Assembly (NCBI GenBank): GCA_018435665.1
Contig: JAHDND010000007.1
Span: 84,357-148,356 of the forward strand
Direction: 5' to 3'
From: Candidatus Thiosymbion sp.
Lineage (GTDB): Bacteria > Pseudomonadota > Gammaproteobacteria > Chromatiales > Chromatiaceae
Length of the DNA stretch: 64,000 nucleotides
A model generated the notes under the pieces. It did not search any database. It was not told where the DNA came from and saw only the letters and a list, made by a program, of their open reading frames with translations. Below are positions 30,775 through 42,871 of the stretch, piece after piece (position 1 is the stretch's first letter; each line of letters begins with the position of its first letter). The translations under genes were made by a program, and so were the position numbers.

Positions 30775-30843
30775 TGGCGCAAGGGTCCCATCAGCGGGAA
30801 CAGCGCCAGCCCGACGCCTCCCTCGTGGAGGCGTTTTGCTTTT
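30775..30843 (+). terminator. Second hairpin pair and terminator, same direction
   Basis: An outer pairing TGGCGC/GCGCCA (30775-30780 with 30803-30808) is followed by acgcctcc/ggaggcgt (30814-30821 with 30827-30834) and TTTGCTTTT. This is a backup terminator or part of a longer read-through RNA. It ends 17 bases from the helicase stop codon. Confidence 0.65.
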
Positions 30844-30859
30844 CGCCCGCCCTCCAAGC

Positions 30860-34426
<3,567 letters not shown>

Positions 34427-34483
34427 GGGGTTTCAGTGCCCGGGGGTGGGGGTGAGACGGGGCCTGCGGGGGGCGGCAGGCAT

Positions 34484-34804
34484 TTAACGGCTCTGCAGGC
34501 AGTAGTTGCCGGAGCTGTAGTAGCCCGGGGGGCAGGGGCCGAGTTTTTCGATGACGGTCTTGCTGTCGGGCCGGCCCAGGCAATAGTTGCCGCTGGAGTA
34601 GTACCCCGGTGGGCAGGGGCCGTCCTTGCCGATGACGGGCTTGGCGCTTTTATTGGGGACGCAGTAGTTCCCGGAGCTGTAGTAGCCCGGGGGGCAGGCG
34701 CCAGTCTTGGGGATGGGCTTGATCTCGCCCGCCGCGGTGGCCAGCAGGGGGGAGAGGAGAGCGAGGGCGGCAAGCGGAGCGGCGCGGCGGAACACGGGCA
34801 ACAC
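34484..34804 (-). CDS. Small secreted protein of three CPPGYYSSGNYC repeats
   Basis: 106 residues. A signal peptide (LAALALLSPLLATAAG) is followed by three near-identical repeats of about 28 residues, each centred on CPPGYYSSGNYC with the two cysteines nine residues apart and separated by short basic/acidic linkers (PNKSAKPVIGKDG, GRPDSKTVIEKLG). The repeats are conserved at DNA level too. The paired cysteines suggest one disulfide per repeat in the periplasm or outside the cell. I know no function for this motif. It lies just upstream of the helicase on the same strand, but its export signal argues against a direct role in the island. Confidence 0.75.
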   Translation of the reverse strand: MLPVFRRAAPLAALALLSPLLATAAGEIKPIPKTGACPPGYYSSGNYCVPNKSAKPVIGKDGPCPPGYYSSGNYCLGRPDSKTVIEKLGPCPPGYYSSGNYCLQSR

Positions 34805-35563
34805 CTCGGGCTAAGGAACCAGGCACAATGGTACCTGATGGATTAGACAGAGTGCGTCCAGTTCCGACACGGCAGTCTCCTTAACGGCACGGTCGGCGTT
34901 CCGGCTGGCGCGGGGACGGGCGGGAGGGGACCGGCGCCCTTAGGGGGGATACAGCACGAAACCTAAGATGGCGGAGGGGTAACCTAGCACGCCCGAGGCT
35001 CGATTATGCCGTGATGGGGAGAAAAATGCGCGGGGTTTTGGTGAGCGGGATTTTGGCCACGGCCTTTGGCGTGGCGGCCTCCTGTTTGAAGATCCCGATC
35101 CCCTGGCGGGCAGGTCCTTCCCCCCGAACCCCTTGAGGGCGGCATCCAACGGCCCCGGTTCGTGTACGAACCCTGACCCGCTTTTGAGGGATGAAGACGG
35201 TTCATTCGCCTATGCCCAGGTCATCAATGAATCCAATTAGGGCACGAAGGGCAGGTCCAGCGGCGTGACCAGCTCCCAGGTGTTCGGGTCCGGATCGCTG
35301 GCCAGCTGGTTCGAGGCCGATACCGTCCAGCGGGCCCATAAGCTCAACCCGGTCGGGGGTTCCAGGCGCTCGGGATTGCGGCCTTGTCCCCCGACCAGGC
35401 CTAGGCAGTGGCGATGCGCGCCGTGGCGCCCGTGGAGTCTGCCCACAACGAGCCCTGCCGTGGAGTGGCGGGCGGTCCAGGATGCCATCCTGGCCGCGGA
35501 TGCGCTGGGTCAGGACTTTCTGGGCCAGGCGGGCGGCCATCCGCCCACTGCCGGGGGCGTCGG
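34805..35563. other. Decayed intergenic region with coding fragments
   Basis: About 760 bases without an intact gene. On the minus strand bases 35237-35360 read SNQLASDPDPNTWELVTPLD, which looks like the end of a real protein. On the plus strand the frame ending at the TAG near 35240 reads LLRDEDGSFAYAQVINESN. Neither has a plausible start. I take the stretch as remnants between the island and the AT-rich islet. Confidence 0.4.
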
Positions 35564-36703
35564 CTAGGCCAGACTGGCATGACGGTGGAATTGTTCCGGC
35601 TGGCCGAGGTTGGGAATCCATCCGCGTTCCACGCAATCTCTAAAACACCAGGCGGGCGTGGTTTCGGTTTTGTAATTCCAGAAAAACCATCCCAGGTATT
35701 TTTCAAACGTCAGCATTTGCGCGGCGGCATAACCACGATAAGCCAGCGACATTTGATATTCATCCATGCTTTCCAGGGCATGATTGAAGGGACCTTCCGC
35801 CCACAGGGATACCACCTTCAGGTTCATTCCTAAACTCCATTCTCCGCAATAGACGGGGTATTTAAGTTCCCTGATGATTTCGTCAGCTTCATCTTTCAAT
35901 TCAACCACGCTTTTGTGTATGTGTCCAAAAATGTCCAAATCAATGTCTTCACGGACGAAACATTGGTATCGATGAATGTCCAGTATGACATTATTAAACT
36001 TGGGTGGCTCCATGAAGCCTATATAGTTTCTAAAGGAACGAAAGCCGTCATGAAAAACCACCGCCACCTGGTCTGGTGGGCAATGTTTACGAATGCGATG
36101 ATAGGCGGCGATGTAATATTTTTTAAGGATTTCCGTGTCTATATCCCAGCGCGGTTCATTAAGAACTTCAATGGCATGCAAGGCTGGCGTGTCGTGATAA
36201 CGCTCAGCCAGCCATCCCGCGAAATTCACGGCATGTTCTATGTATTCCTGTTGGGTATGCCATTCACAAACATCCATGATGCCGCCATTATCGAAACCAT
36301 TCTGACATCCGGGGGCGGCGTGTAAATCCAGTATCACCGCCAGTTCGAATTCTTCAGCCCAGTGCATCACCTGATCGACAATCGCCAAACCGCCCTCAAC
36401 GAATGGATAGGGGTTTTCACCATAGGAGCGATGATACGGATAATTTTTTCCAAATAACCAATGTCCAACCGGCAAACGCACGGCGTTAATGCCGACACCG
36501 GTAAGCCATTGAAAATCGTCTTTGGTGATAAAGCTATTCCAATGCCGATGCAGGCGCTCTGTCGCGGCCTCTCTACCCAATTCCGTGCAAAACGCGGTTT
36601 CATCCCTGGCCGCCAGGCCATCAAATAAACTCGGTGTTATCCATTTTTCGAGAACCAACCAGCCACCTAAATTGACCCCGCGCAGTTTTTTGGGATGAGG
36701 CAT
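35564..36703 (-). CDS. Glycoside hydrolase family 5, exo-beta-1,3-glucanase-like
   Basis: 379 residues from the ATG at 36703, which has GAGGAG upstream. A longer frame into the ABC gene has no such site. The opening RGVNLGGWLVLEKWITPSLF is diagnostic for the glucanase branch of GH5. The acid/base glutamate is in AIEVLNEPRW and the nucleophile in YCGEWSLG. No signal peptide is seen, so the enzyme would be cytoplasmic or leave by another route. Substrate is probably a beta-1,3-linked glucan or related glucoside. Codon use is AT-rich compared with the neighbours, as in the two genes upstream, which points to common transfer. It starts 10 bases after the ABC gene. Confidence 0.88.
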   Translation of the reverse strand: MPHPKKLRGVNLGGWLVLEKWITPSLFDGLAARDETAFCTELGREAATERLHRHWNSFITKDDFQWLTGVGINAVRLPVGHWLFGKNYPYHRSYGENPYPFVEGGLAIVDQVMHWAEEFELAVILDLHAAPGCQNGFDNGGIMDVCEWHTQQEYIEHAVNFAGWLAERYHDTPALHAIEVLNEPRWDIDTEILKKYYIAAYHRIRKHCPPDQVAVVFHDGFRSFRNYIGFMEPPKFNNVILDIHRYQCFVREDIDLDIFGHIHKSVVELKDEADEIIRELKYPVYCGEWSLGMNLKVVSLWAEGPFNHALESMDEYQMSLAYRGYAAAQMLTFEKYLGWFFWNYKTETTPAWCFRDCVERGWIPNLGQPEQFHRHASLA

Positions 36704-36713
36704 CTCGCTCTCC

Positions 36714-38405
36714 TCAAAGTTCAAGGAATTTCTTGTGGAACATCGCGGCATTTTCTAATTTCGTGATGCTAAGGAAGGTTGCATTGGGCAAGTGCTGCAG
36801 GATTAAACGTAACATGTTCTCTTCACCAAGGGCATCCAGGGAGTCAAAGGCTTCCTGGATGAATATCCAATGCGGCTTGTTTAATAGCAATCGCACCATG
36901 CCTAGGCGTTGTTGCTCTTCGCGCGACAAGCTGCGCGTCCAGATATCCACATTATCCAATTGATCAATTAAATGTTCCAATTCGACGATTTTTAATGTTC
37001 GTTTTAAATCCTCGTCGGTGAAGCTGGTTCCCGTTTGTGGATAACAGATCGCTTCACGCAGCGAAAGGTTCGCGGGAAGGTGTGGGCGTGGCGGCATGAA
37101 AAACAATCGATCGTCATTTGGTAATTCAATTTTTCCGGTTCCCCAAGGGCGGAGTTGCGCGATGGCGCGAAATAATTTAGCCCCCGTGAAGGTGTTGCCC
37201 GTGATGAGTACATGATCACCTTGCTCGATTTCCATGTTGATGCCGCTGGCAAGCACGGGACCATTCAGCTTGGCGATGGTCAAATCACGAAATGCCAATA
37301 CGGGTTTATCAGTCTGTTCAACGACTATCCAATGATGTTCCGGTTTGGTGATCTCCTCGTCCACTGTGTCCAGGGCCTTGATTAAATTCAGGACGCGCTC
37401 CACGGAAGCGCGCCACAGGGCGATCGATGCTAAATTATTGATCGGCCATGATAATGCCGATGCCATTTCCTGAAAGGCTTGCGCGGACTGCATCAAGGCA
37501 CCCAGGGTGATCGCGCCTGTAATATAGCGTGGGGATGAGACCAGTATGGGGAATGCCATGGACAACAACCCATAACCGGTGCTGAATGCTAAAATGTATT
37601 GCCATGCGGTGGTTTGTAGTGACCAAACCTCCCTGATTTGGTCAAATAATGCTTTAAAACGCTTTTTTTCAAAACTCTCCCCTTCAATCAAGGCGATTGC
37701 CTGGCTGTTTTCCCGGGCGTCAATCAAACCAGAGCGAAAATTGGCTTCCGCGGTTTGGTTGGCATTGGTGGCTCTGGTCAAAGGGATGCCGACCAACCAG
37801 CCTAGCCAGGAGGCTAAACCCGCATAGATGACGGCTATCCAGACTAAATGACCGTGTAAATTGAACTCGAAAATAAAATCAACGGTAACGACACCGGACA
37901 ATGACCAAAGAATCTGCGTAAAGCTTATCAGGGATAGACACGAATAAAATAAGGAATGTCCCAGTGAAATCGCCGATTCGGTCGCGATCCGGCAATCTTC
38001 GGCAATCCGCTCATCTGGATTATCATGCTCTCCTGGCATGTGTGATACCAGATAATGCCGACCATCATTCATCCAGCGGTCCGTCACCTTTTCGGTCAAC
38101 CAGGTACGCCAATCAATCATCAGTTTTCGCTTCACGGTTAAATGAGCTACCGTTATCGCGATATTGGCAACCATGATCACTAAAAGTAACAAGATCTGCC
38201 TGGTCAAGCCCGACATGGAGTGTTGCTCGATCGCGTCAAACAACGCCGCATTCCATTTATTGACCAGGACCGCCATGACAATTTGTAAAACAGTCAGTCC
38301 GATTAAAAACGCCGTTGACAGGCGTATGGTTCCTTTATTTTCCGAAAACCAGAAGCGTCCTGCAAAACGAACAAAATCCATAAAAAAACCTTGAGTGGGT
38401 TGCAT
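36714..38405 (-). CDS. ABC half-transporter (YddA/SbmA-like) with degenerate ATPase motifs
   Basis: 563 residues. About six membrane helices in an ABC_membrane_2-type domain (LSTAFLIGLTVLQIVMAVLV, DWRTWLTEKVTDRWMNDGRHY, DNPDERIAEDCR) are followed by a nucleotide-binding domain. Its key motifs are all altered: Walker A reads TGNTFTGAKLF without GK[ST], the Q-loop glutamine is proline (MPPRPH), the signature is LSREEQQR instead of LSxGEQQR, Walker B is IFIQEAFDSLD with Q for D, and the switch histidine is lysine (SITKL). ATP hydrolysis is unlikely. It may work as a proton-driven carrier like SbmA/BacA or be losing function, though the frame is intact. It belongs to the AT-rich islet operon. Confidence 0.82.
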   Translation of the reverse strand: MQPTQGFFMDFVRFAGRFWFSENKGTIRLSTAFLIGLTVLQIVMAVLVNKWNAALFDAIEQHSMSGLTRQILLLLVIMVANIAITVAHLTVKRKLMIDWRTWLTEKVTDRWMNDGRHYLVSHMPGEHDNPDERIAEDCRIATESAISLGHSLFYSCLSLISFTQILWSLSGVVTVDFIFEFNLHGHLVWIAVIYAGLASWLGWLVGIPLTRATNANQTAEANFRSGLIDARENSQAIALIEGESFEKKRFKALFDQIREVWSLQTTAWQYILAFSTGYGLLSMAFPILVSSPRYITGAITLGALMQSAQAFQEMASALSWPINNLASIALWRASVERVLNLIKALDTVDEEITKPEHHWIVVEQTDKPVLAFRDLTIAKLNGPVLASGINMEIEQGDHVLITGNTFTGAKLFRAIAQLRPWGTGKIELPNDDRLFFMPPRPHLPANLSLREAICYPQTGTSFTDEDLKRTLKIVELEHLIDQLDNVDIWTRSLSREEQQRLGMVRLLLNKPHWIFIQEAFDSLDALGEENMLRLILQHLPNATFLSITKLENAAMFHKKFLEL

Positions 38406-38474
38406 GGGAGGAAGAGCGAAGTTCGGTTGTGAGTTCGAGTTTATTGGTTTGGTGATTAAAATGCGCGGGACAGC

Positions 38475-39230
38475 TTAGAGTTTCCACTGCACGGTTGCAA
38501 GCAAGGGGTAATGATCCGATGGATAGAGATCATTTTCATGATAATGGTCCACTTCGCTGCTTTTTATTTCGAAATGCGGGGACACCAGTATCCAGTCAAT
38601 GGGGCAGTCAGTGTCAATTCTGCCATAGTCATGAAAGGTATTCTCATCATTTGGGTGCGCATCCACTAAGTATTTCGTTAAAATGCGATAGGTTTTAGAT
38701 TGTTTGTCGGTATTAAAATCTCCCGTGACAATCATCGGCGTGTCGGCGTTTTTTCTAACCCAGGCAAGTAATACTTTGGCGGATTCCACCAGGGCAAGCG
38801 GTTGATAATCAAAGTGAGTATTTAAGAATATCAGCTTTTTCCGTGTCTTGCGATGCCGTAAACGAAACCATGAGCAGGTGCGGGGGAAGGAGGCGTCCCA
38901 ATTGAGACTGCCAGGTTGCTCTGGCGTGTCACTCAACCAAAAACAACCTCGCTCGGAAATTTCAAAACTGGATTTTTGAAACAATGCGGGGGCCATTTCC
39001 ATCGCCGCGCCACTATGCCCACCCCGTTGGACGCCAAAAAAATCATAATTCGCTAACTGTTGTTTCAAAAAACCAGCCTGCGCTTCGTCATCGCAACATT
39101 CCTGTATTCCCAATAAATCCGGTTTGAAGGCATTGATTCGTGATAACGCAAGGGATTTTCGGCAATGCCAATGATTGATGCCATCATTGGCCAGGCCCAT
39201 GCGAATATTAAAACTCATTATTTTAATCAT
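38475..39230 (-). CDS. Endonuclease/exonuclease/phosphatase-fold hydrolase
   Basis: 251 residues. The fold's motifs are in order: MSFNIRMGL, LLGIQECCDDE (metal glutamate), LIFLNTHFDYQ, MIVTGDFNTDKQS, DWILVSPHFE and PSDHYPLLATV. There is no export signal. Close families act on phosphodiesters in DNA, on phospholipids or on sugar phosphates, and the substrate cannot be read from sequence. It is first in the AT-rich three-gene run (this gene, the ABC protein, GH5) and lies between that run and the tRNA-Leu. It could be part of a glycan- or lipid-modifying cassette. Confidence 0.85.
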   Translation of the reverse strand: MIKIMSFNIRMGLANDGINHWHCRKSLALSRINAFKPDLLGIQECCDDEAQAGFLKQQLANYDFFGVQRGGHSGAAMEMAPALFQKSSFEISERGCFWLSDTPEQPGSLNWDASFPRTCSWFRLRHRKTRKKLIFLNTHFDYQPLALVESAKVLLAWVRKNADTPMIVTGDFNTDKQSKTYRILTKYLVDAHPNDENTFHDYGRIDTDCPIDWILVSPHFEIKSSEVDHYHENDLYPSDHYPLLATVQWKL

Positions 39231-39349
39231 GCAAGGTCACCATCGCACGCAAAGCCAGGGGCCGAGGGTGGCTAAGGTGGCTATGGTATCCGCCTCCCCC
39301 CAACCCTCCATCGGCAAGGAGTGAGGTAACCCGGCACTGGGGTCCCCAG

Positions 39350-39445
39350 AGGACCATTTTGCGAAACGAACCCATTTTGCCGGGGCGCGAAAATGGTCGT
39401 TTTGCGAAACGAACCCATTTTCCTGACCGGGCTGACAGGGTCGTT
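39350..39445. repeat. Direct and inverted repeats downstream of tRNA-Leu
   Basis: ttttgcgaaacgaacccatttt occurs twice, about 46 bases apart (near 39357 and 39403). Between them gaccatttt/aaaatggtc form an inverted pair. A related gtcgtttgcaaaacggg follows. No coding sense is evident. Confidence 0.6.
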
Positions 39446-39461
39446 TGCAAAACGGGCGGGC

Positions 39462-39492
39462 AAAAAAAAGGCTCCACAAGGGAGCCTTTTTT
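39462..39492 (-). terminator. Rho-independent terminator after tRNA-Leu
   Basis: Reading leftward, GGCTCC-CTTGT-GGAGCC is followed by eight T. The flanking A-run makes it usable in both directions. Confidence 0.85.
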
Positions 39493-39500
39493 CGCTGGTC

Positions 39501-39587
39501 TGGTGCCGAGGAGAGGACTTGAACCTCCACGGGCTTTCGCCCACAAATACCTGAAACTTGCGCGTCTACCAATTCCGCCACCCCGGC
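39501..39587 (-). tRNA. tRNA-Leu (anticodon CAG)
   Basis: 87 bases including an encoded CCA end. The acceptor stem pairs GCCGGGG with CCTCGGC (one G-T). The D-arm has AATTGGTAGACGCG, the anticodon loop TTCAGGT lies in a CAAGT/ATTTG stem, the long variable arm TGGGCGAAAGCCCG marks a leucine tRNA, and the T-loop is GTTCAAGTC. It has its own promoter and terminator. Its 3' end faces the AT-rich islet. Confidence 0.96.
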
Positions 39588-39634
39588 AGGGTGTCCGGGA
39601 CGGGGCGATTGCCTGCGTCCTCGGAAGAGCGGCT

Positions 39635-39663
39635 ATCCTAGTGAGACAGCCGGGGCTTGTCAA
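39635..39663 (-). promoter_or_regulatory. Promoter of tRNA-Leu
   Basis: On the minus strand TTGACA is followed after 17 bases by TAGGAT, about 48 bases before the tRNA 5' end. The -35 is perfect consensus and the spacing ideal. Confidence 0.75.
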
Positions 39664-39711
39664 GGGTACACTAGCGCCAATACAGCACGAGAAACTTCAA
39701 AGATATTCAGA

Positions 39712-41952
39712 GTGGCCAGACGCAGCAAACCCACCTCCCCCCGCCTCGCTGATCCTCACCGCCAGCGCGAGGCACGTAAATACGCCAATCCCATCCCCAG
39801 CCGCGAGTTCATCCTCGAGACCCTGACCCAGGCCGGGGTGCCCATGGTCTTCGAGGAACTGACCGCGGCCCTCGACCTCGACGGGGAAGAAGACCGCATC
39901 GCCCTGGAGCGTCGCCTCGGCGCCATGGTCCGCGACGGTCAGTTGGTCCGCAACCGCAAGGACGCCTTCTGCCTGGTCAACCGGCGCGACCTCATTGCCG
40001 GTCGGGTTATCGGTCATCCCGATGGCTTCGGCTTCCTCATCCCGGACGAGGGCGGCGACGACATCTATCTCTACCCCCGGCAGATGAAGGCCCTGTTCCA
40101 CAACGACCGGGCGGTGGTGCGGGTCATCGGGCGTGACGCCCGTGGCCGGTTGGAGGGCTCGGTGGTGGAGATCCTGGCGCGCAACACCCGCACCGTGGTG
40201 GGGCGCTTCTACCAGGAAGGCGGTGTCGGTTTCGTGGTGCCGGACAACAAGCGCCTGGCCCACGACATCATCATCCCCAGCGACCGCATCGATGCGGCCA
40301 AGCAGGGCCAGATCGTGGTCGCCGAGATCACCGACCAGCCCACCAAGCGCACCCAGCCCATCGGCCGCATCGCCGAGGTGGTGGGCAACCACATGGCCCC
40401 CGGGATGGAGACGGACATCGCCATCCGCACCCATGACCTGCCCGTGGAGTTTCCGCCCGAGGTTGATGCGGAGATCGCCGACCTGGGCGCGGAGGTGCCC
40501 GAGTCCGCCAAGGCCGGCCGGGTCGATCTGCGCCAGGTGCCCCTGGTGACCATCGACGGCGCCGACGCCCGCGACTTCGATGACGCCGTCTATTGCGAGC
40601 GCAAGCCCAAGGGCTGGCGGCTGCTGGTGTGCATCGCCGACGTCTCCGCCTACGTGGCCCCGGGAACCGCCCTGGACCAGGAGGCCCACAGCCGCGGCAA
40701 CTCGGTCTATTTCCCCGACCGGGTCATCCCCATGCTGCCCGAGGTCCTGTCCAACGGCCTCTGCTCCCTCAACCCCGAGGTCGACCGCCTCTGCCTGAGC
40801 TGCGAGATGCTGATCAGCCTGGACGGCAAGGTCACCCGCTCCAAGTTCTTCCCGGCGGTGATGCGCTCCCAGGCGCGCCTGACCTATGATCAGGTGGCGG
40901 CCCTGGTGGTGGACGGCGACCCGGCCCTGGGCCAGCGCTTCGCCAAGCTCCTGCCGCATTTGCAGGAACTGCATCGCCTCTTCCAGACCCTGCATCAGGC
41001 GCGGGCCGAGCGCGGCGCCATCGACTTTGACACCACCGAGACCCGCTTCGAGTTCAACGACCAGGGCCGCATCGCCGCCATCCATCCCCTGGTACGCAAC
41101 GATGCCCACCGGCTCATCGAGGAGTGCATGCTGGCGGCCAACGTGGCGGCGGCGCGCTTCTTCGAGCGCCACAAGCTGCCGGCCCTCTATCGCATCCACG
41201 AGACCCCCAAGGAAGAAAAGCTAACCGACCTGCGCACCTTCCTCGGCGAACTGGGCCTGAGTCTGGGGGGCGGCAAGAAGCCCACCACCCAGGACTACGC
41301 CGTCTTGCTGGAGGGCGCCAAGCACCGCCCGGATCGTCAGCTCATCCAGACGGTGCTGCTGCGCTCCATGCCCCAGGCCATGTACAGCTCCGACAACGTC
41401 GGCCACTTCGGCCTGGCCTATCCGGCCTACACTCATTTCACCTCCCCCATCCGCCGCTATCCGGATCTCATCGTCCACCGCGCCATCAAGCATCTGCTGG
41501 ATGGCGGCAAGGGCGAGGACTTCGACTACACCAAGACGATCCTCCAGGGCATCGGCGAGCACTGTTCGGGCACCGAGCGCCGCGCCGATGAGGCCACCCG
41601 CGACGCCCAGTCCTGGCTCAAGTGCGAGTACATGCAGGACAAGCTGGGCGAGGAGTTCGATGGCACCATCACCAGCGTCAACTCCTTCGGCATCTTCGTC
41701 GAGCTGGACGGGATCTATGTCGACGGTCTGGTGCATATCACTGCCCTCGACAACGACTATTACCACTACGACCCCATCGGTCACCGCCTGACCGGCGAGC
41801 GGACCGGTATCGTCCATCGCCTGGGTGACCGGGTGCGCATCCAGGTCGCCGCCGTCAACCTCGACGAGCGCAAGATCGACTTCGTGCTGGCCAAGCGGGC
41901 GGAGCAGGGCAGGGGAGAACTCCCCGCCAAGCCCCGGCGGCGGCGCAAGTGA
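39712..41952 (+). CDS. rnr: Ribonuclease R
   Basis: 746 residues from a GTG start. It is a processive 3'-to-5' exoribonuclease that degrades structured RNA and takes part in rRNA and tmRNA quality control. N-terminal winged-helix and cold-shock-like regions (SREFILETLTQAG, GRVIGHPDGFGFLIPDE) are followed by the RNB catalytic domain with the metal aspartates in DGADARDFDDAVY and the block HFTSPIRRYPDLIVHRAI. The C-terminal S1 domain is GTITSVNSFGIFVEL. The short Lys/Arg-rich tail present in many homologues is reduced to PRRRRK. rlmB follows after 44 bases, the usual rnr-rlmB pair. Confidence 0.97.
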   Translation: MARRSKPTSPRLADPHRQREARKYANPIPSREFILETLTQAGVPMVFEELTAALDLDGEEDRIALERRLGAMVRDGQLVRNRKDAFCLVNRRDLIAGRVIGHPDGFGFLIPDEGGDDIYLYPRQMKALFHNDRAVVRVIGRDARGRLEGSVVEILARNTRTVVGRFYQEGGVGFVVPDNKRLAHDIIIPSDRIDAAKQGQIVVAEITDQPTKRTQPIGRIAEVVGNHMAPGMETDIAIRTHDLPVEFPPEVDAEIADLGAEVPESAKAGRVDLRQVPLVTIDGADARDFDDAVYCERKPKGWRLLVCIADVSAYVAPGTALDQEAHSRGNSVYFPDRVIPMLPEVLSNGLCSLNPEVDRLCLSCEMLISLDGKVTRSKFFPAVMRSQARLTYDQVAALVVDGDPALGQRFAKLLPHLQELHRLFQTLHQARAERGAIDFDTTETRFEFNDQGRIAAIHPLVRNDAHRLIEECMLAANVAAARFFERHKLPALYRIHETPKEEKLTDLRTFLGELGLSLGGGKKPTTQDYAVLLEGAKHRPDRQLIQTVLLRSMPQAMYSSDNVGHFGLAYPAYTHFTSPIRRYPDLIVHRAIKHLLDGGKGEDFDYTKTILQGIGEHCSGTERRADEATRDAQSWLKCEYMQDKLGEEFDGTITSVNSFGIFVELDGIYVDGLVHITALDNDYYHYDPIGHRLTGERTGIVHRLGDRVRIQVAAVNLDERKIDFVLAKRAEQGRGELPAKPRRRRK

Positions 41953-41996
41953 ACGAGGATGTCCCCACCGGTCGGCTGAGCCGGGCCTGCTGAGTC

Positions 41997-42794
41997 ATGG
42001 CTTCCACCTCCCTGGCCGTCCCCGCCGGCCTGACGCCCATCGGCGGCATCCACAGCGTCCGCGCGGCCCTGCAACCAAGAACTGCCGCGTCAGCGCCGGG
42101 CGGTCCCTCCGATGTGACGGAGGTCTGGCTGGAGCGCAAGCGGCAGGACCGCCGGCTGGCGGAGCTGGCGGAGTTGGCGCGGGGGGCTGGCGTCCGATTG
42201 CGTCAGGTGGATGGGGAGGATATCGAGCGTGCCTCCCCGGGCCTCAACCACCAGGGGGTACTGGCCTGGGTCAAGGTCCCCACCAGCCGTGGCGAGGCCG
42301 ACCTGGATGAACTGCTGGATGAGCTGGATGAGCTAAAGGCCCCGCCCTTCCTCCTGATCCTCGACGAGGTCCAGGACCCCCATAACCTCGGCGCCTGCCT
42401 GCGCACCGCCGACGCCGTGGGCGTCCAGGCGGTCATCGCCCCCAAGGACAACGCCGTCGGCCTCACCCCCACCGTCGCCAAGGTCGCCAGCGGCGCGGCC
42501 GGGACGGTACCCTACATCCAGGTCACCAACCTGGCCCGCACCCTGGACGCCCTCAAGGCACGCGGCCTCTGGCTGGTCGGCCTGGCCGGCGAGTCCGACC
42601 AGGACCTTTATGACCTGGACCTCAAGGGTCCCCTGGCCCTGGTCCTGGGCAGCGAGGGCCGCGGCCTGCGTCGCCTGACCCGGGAGCGTTGCGACTTCCT
42701 TGCCCGCCTGCCCATGCTCGGCAGCGTGGAGAGCCTCAACGTCTCCGTCGCCACCGGCGTCTGCCTCTACGAGGCCCTACGCCAGCGCACCTAG
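41997..42794 (+). CDS. rlmB: 23S rRNA (guanosine-2251-2'-O)-methyltransferase
   Basis: 265 residues. An N-terminal substrate-binding domain (GGIHSVRAAL, LNHQGVLAWVK) and a SpoU-type methyltransferase domain with the knot motifs LILDEVQDPHNLGACLRTADA, ALVLGSEGRGLRR and GSVESLNVSVATGVCLYE. It modifies G2251 in the peptidyl-transferase region of 23S rRNA using SAM. It is paired with rnr as in most relatives. A short insertion (RTAASAPGGPSD) follows the first helix. Confidence 0.96.
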   Translation: MASTSLAVPAGLTPIGGIHSVRAALQPRTAASAPGGPSDVTEVWLERKRQDRRLAELAELARGAGVRLRQVDGEDIERASPGLNHQGVLAWVKVPTSRGEADLDELLDELDELKAPPFLLILDEVQDPHNLGACLRTADAVGVQAVIAPKDNAVGLTPTVAKVASGAAGTVPYIQVTNLARTLDALKARGLWLVGLAGESDQDLYDLDLKGPLALVLGSEGRGLRRLTRERCDFLARLPMLGSVESLNVSVATGVCLYEALRQRT

Positions 42795-42871
42795 CGGTGA
42801 TGTTTCATCGCTGGCGCTGGTAGACTTTGGGGCGTCTTCCAGTTCTGCCGCCCTGGCCGGAAAATCCTTCG

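Noticed and set aside
35000..35140. Short plus-strand frame with a lipoprotein-like start
   Set aside because: Only about 36 codons, no ribosome-binding site of note and it ends in decayed DNA; chance cannot be excluded.
39501..39600. Attachment-site duplication of the tRNA-Leu 3' end
   Set aside because: I looked for a second copy of the tRNA end in the island to the left and found none, and no integrase gene is present.
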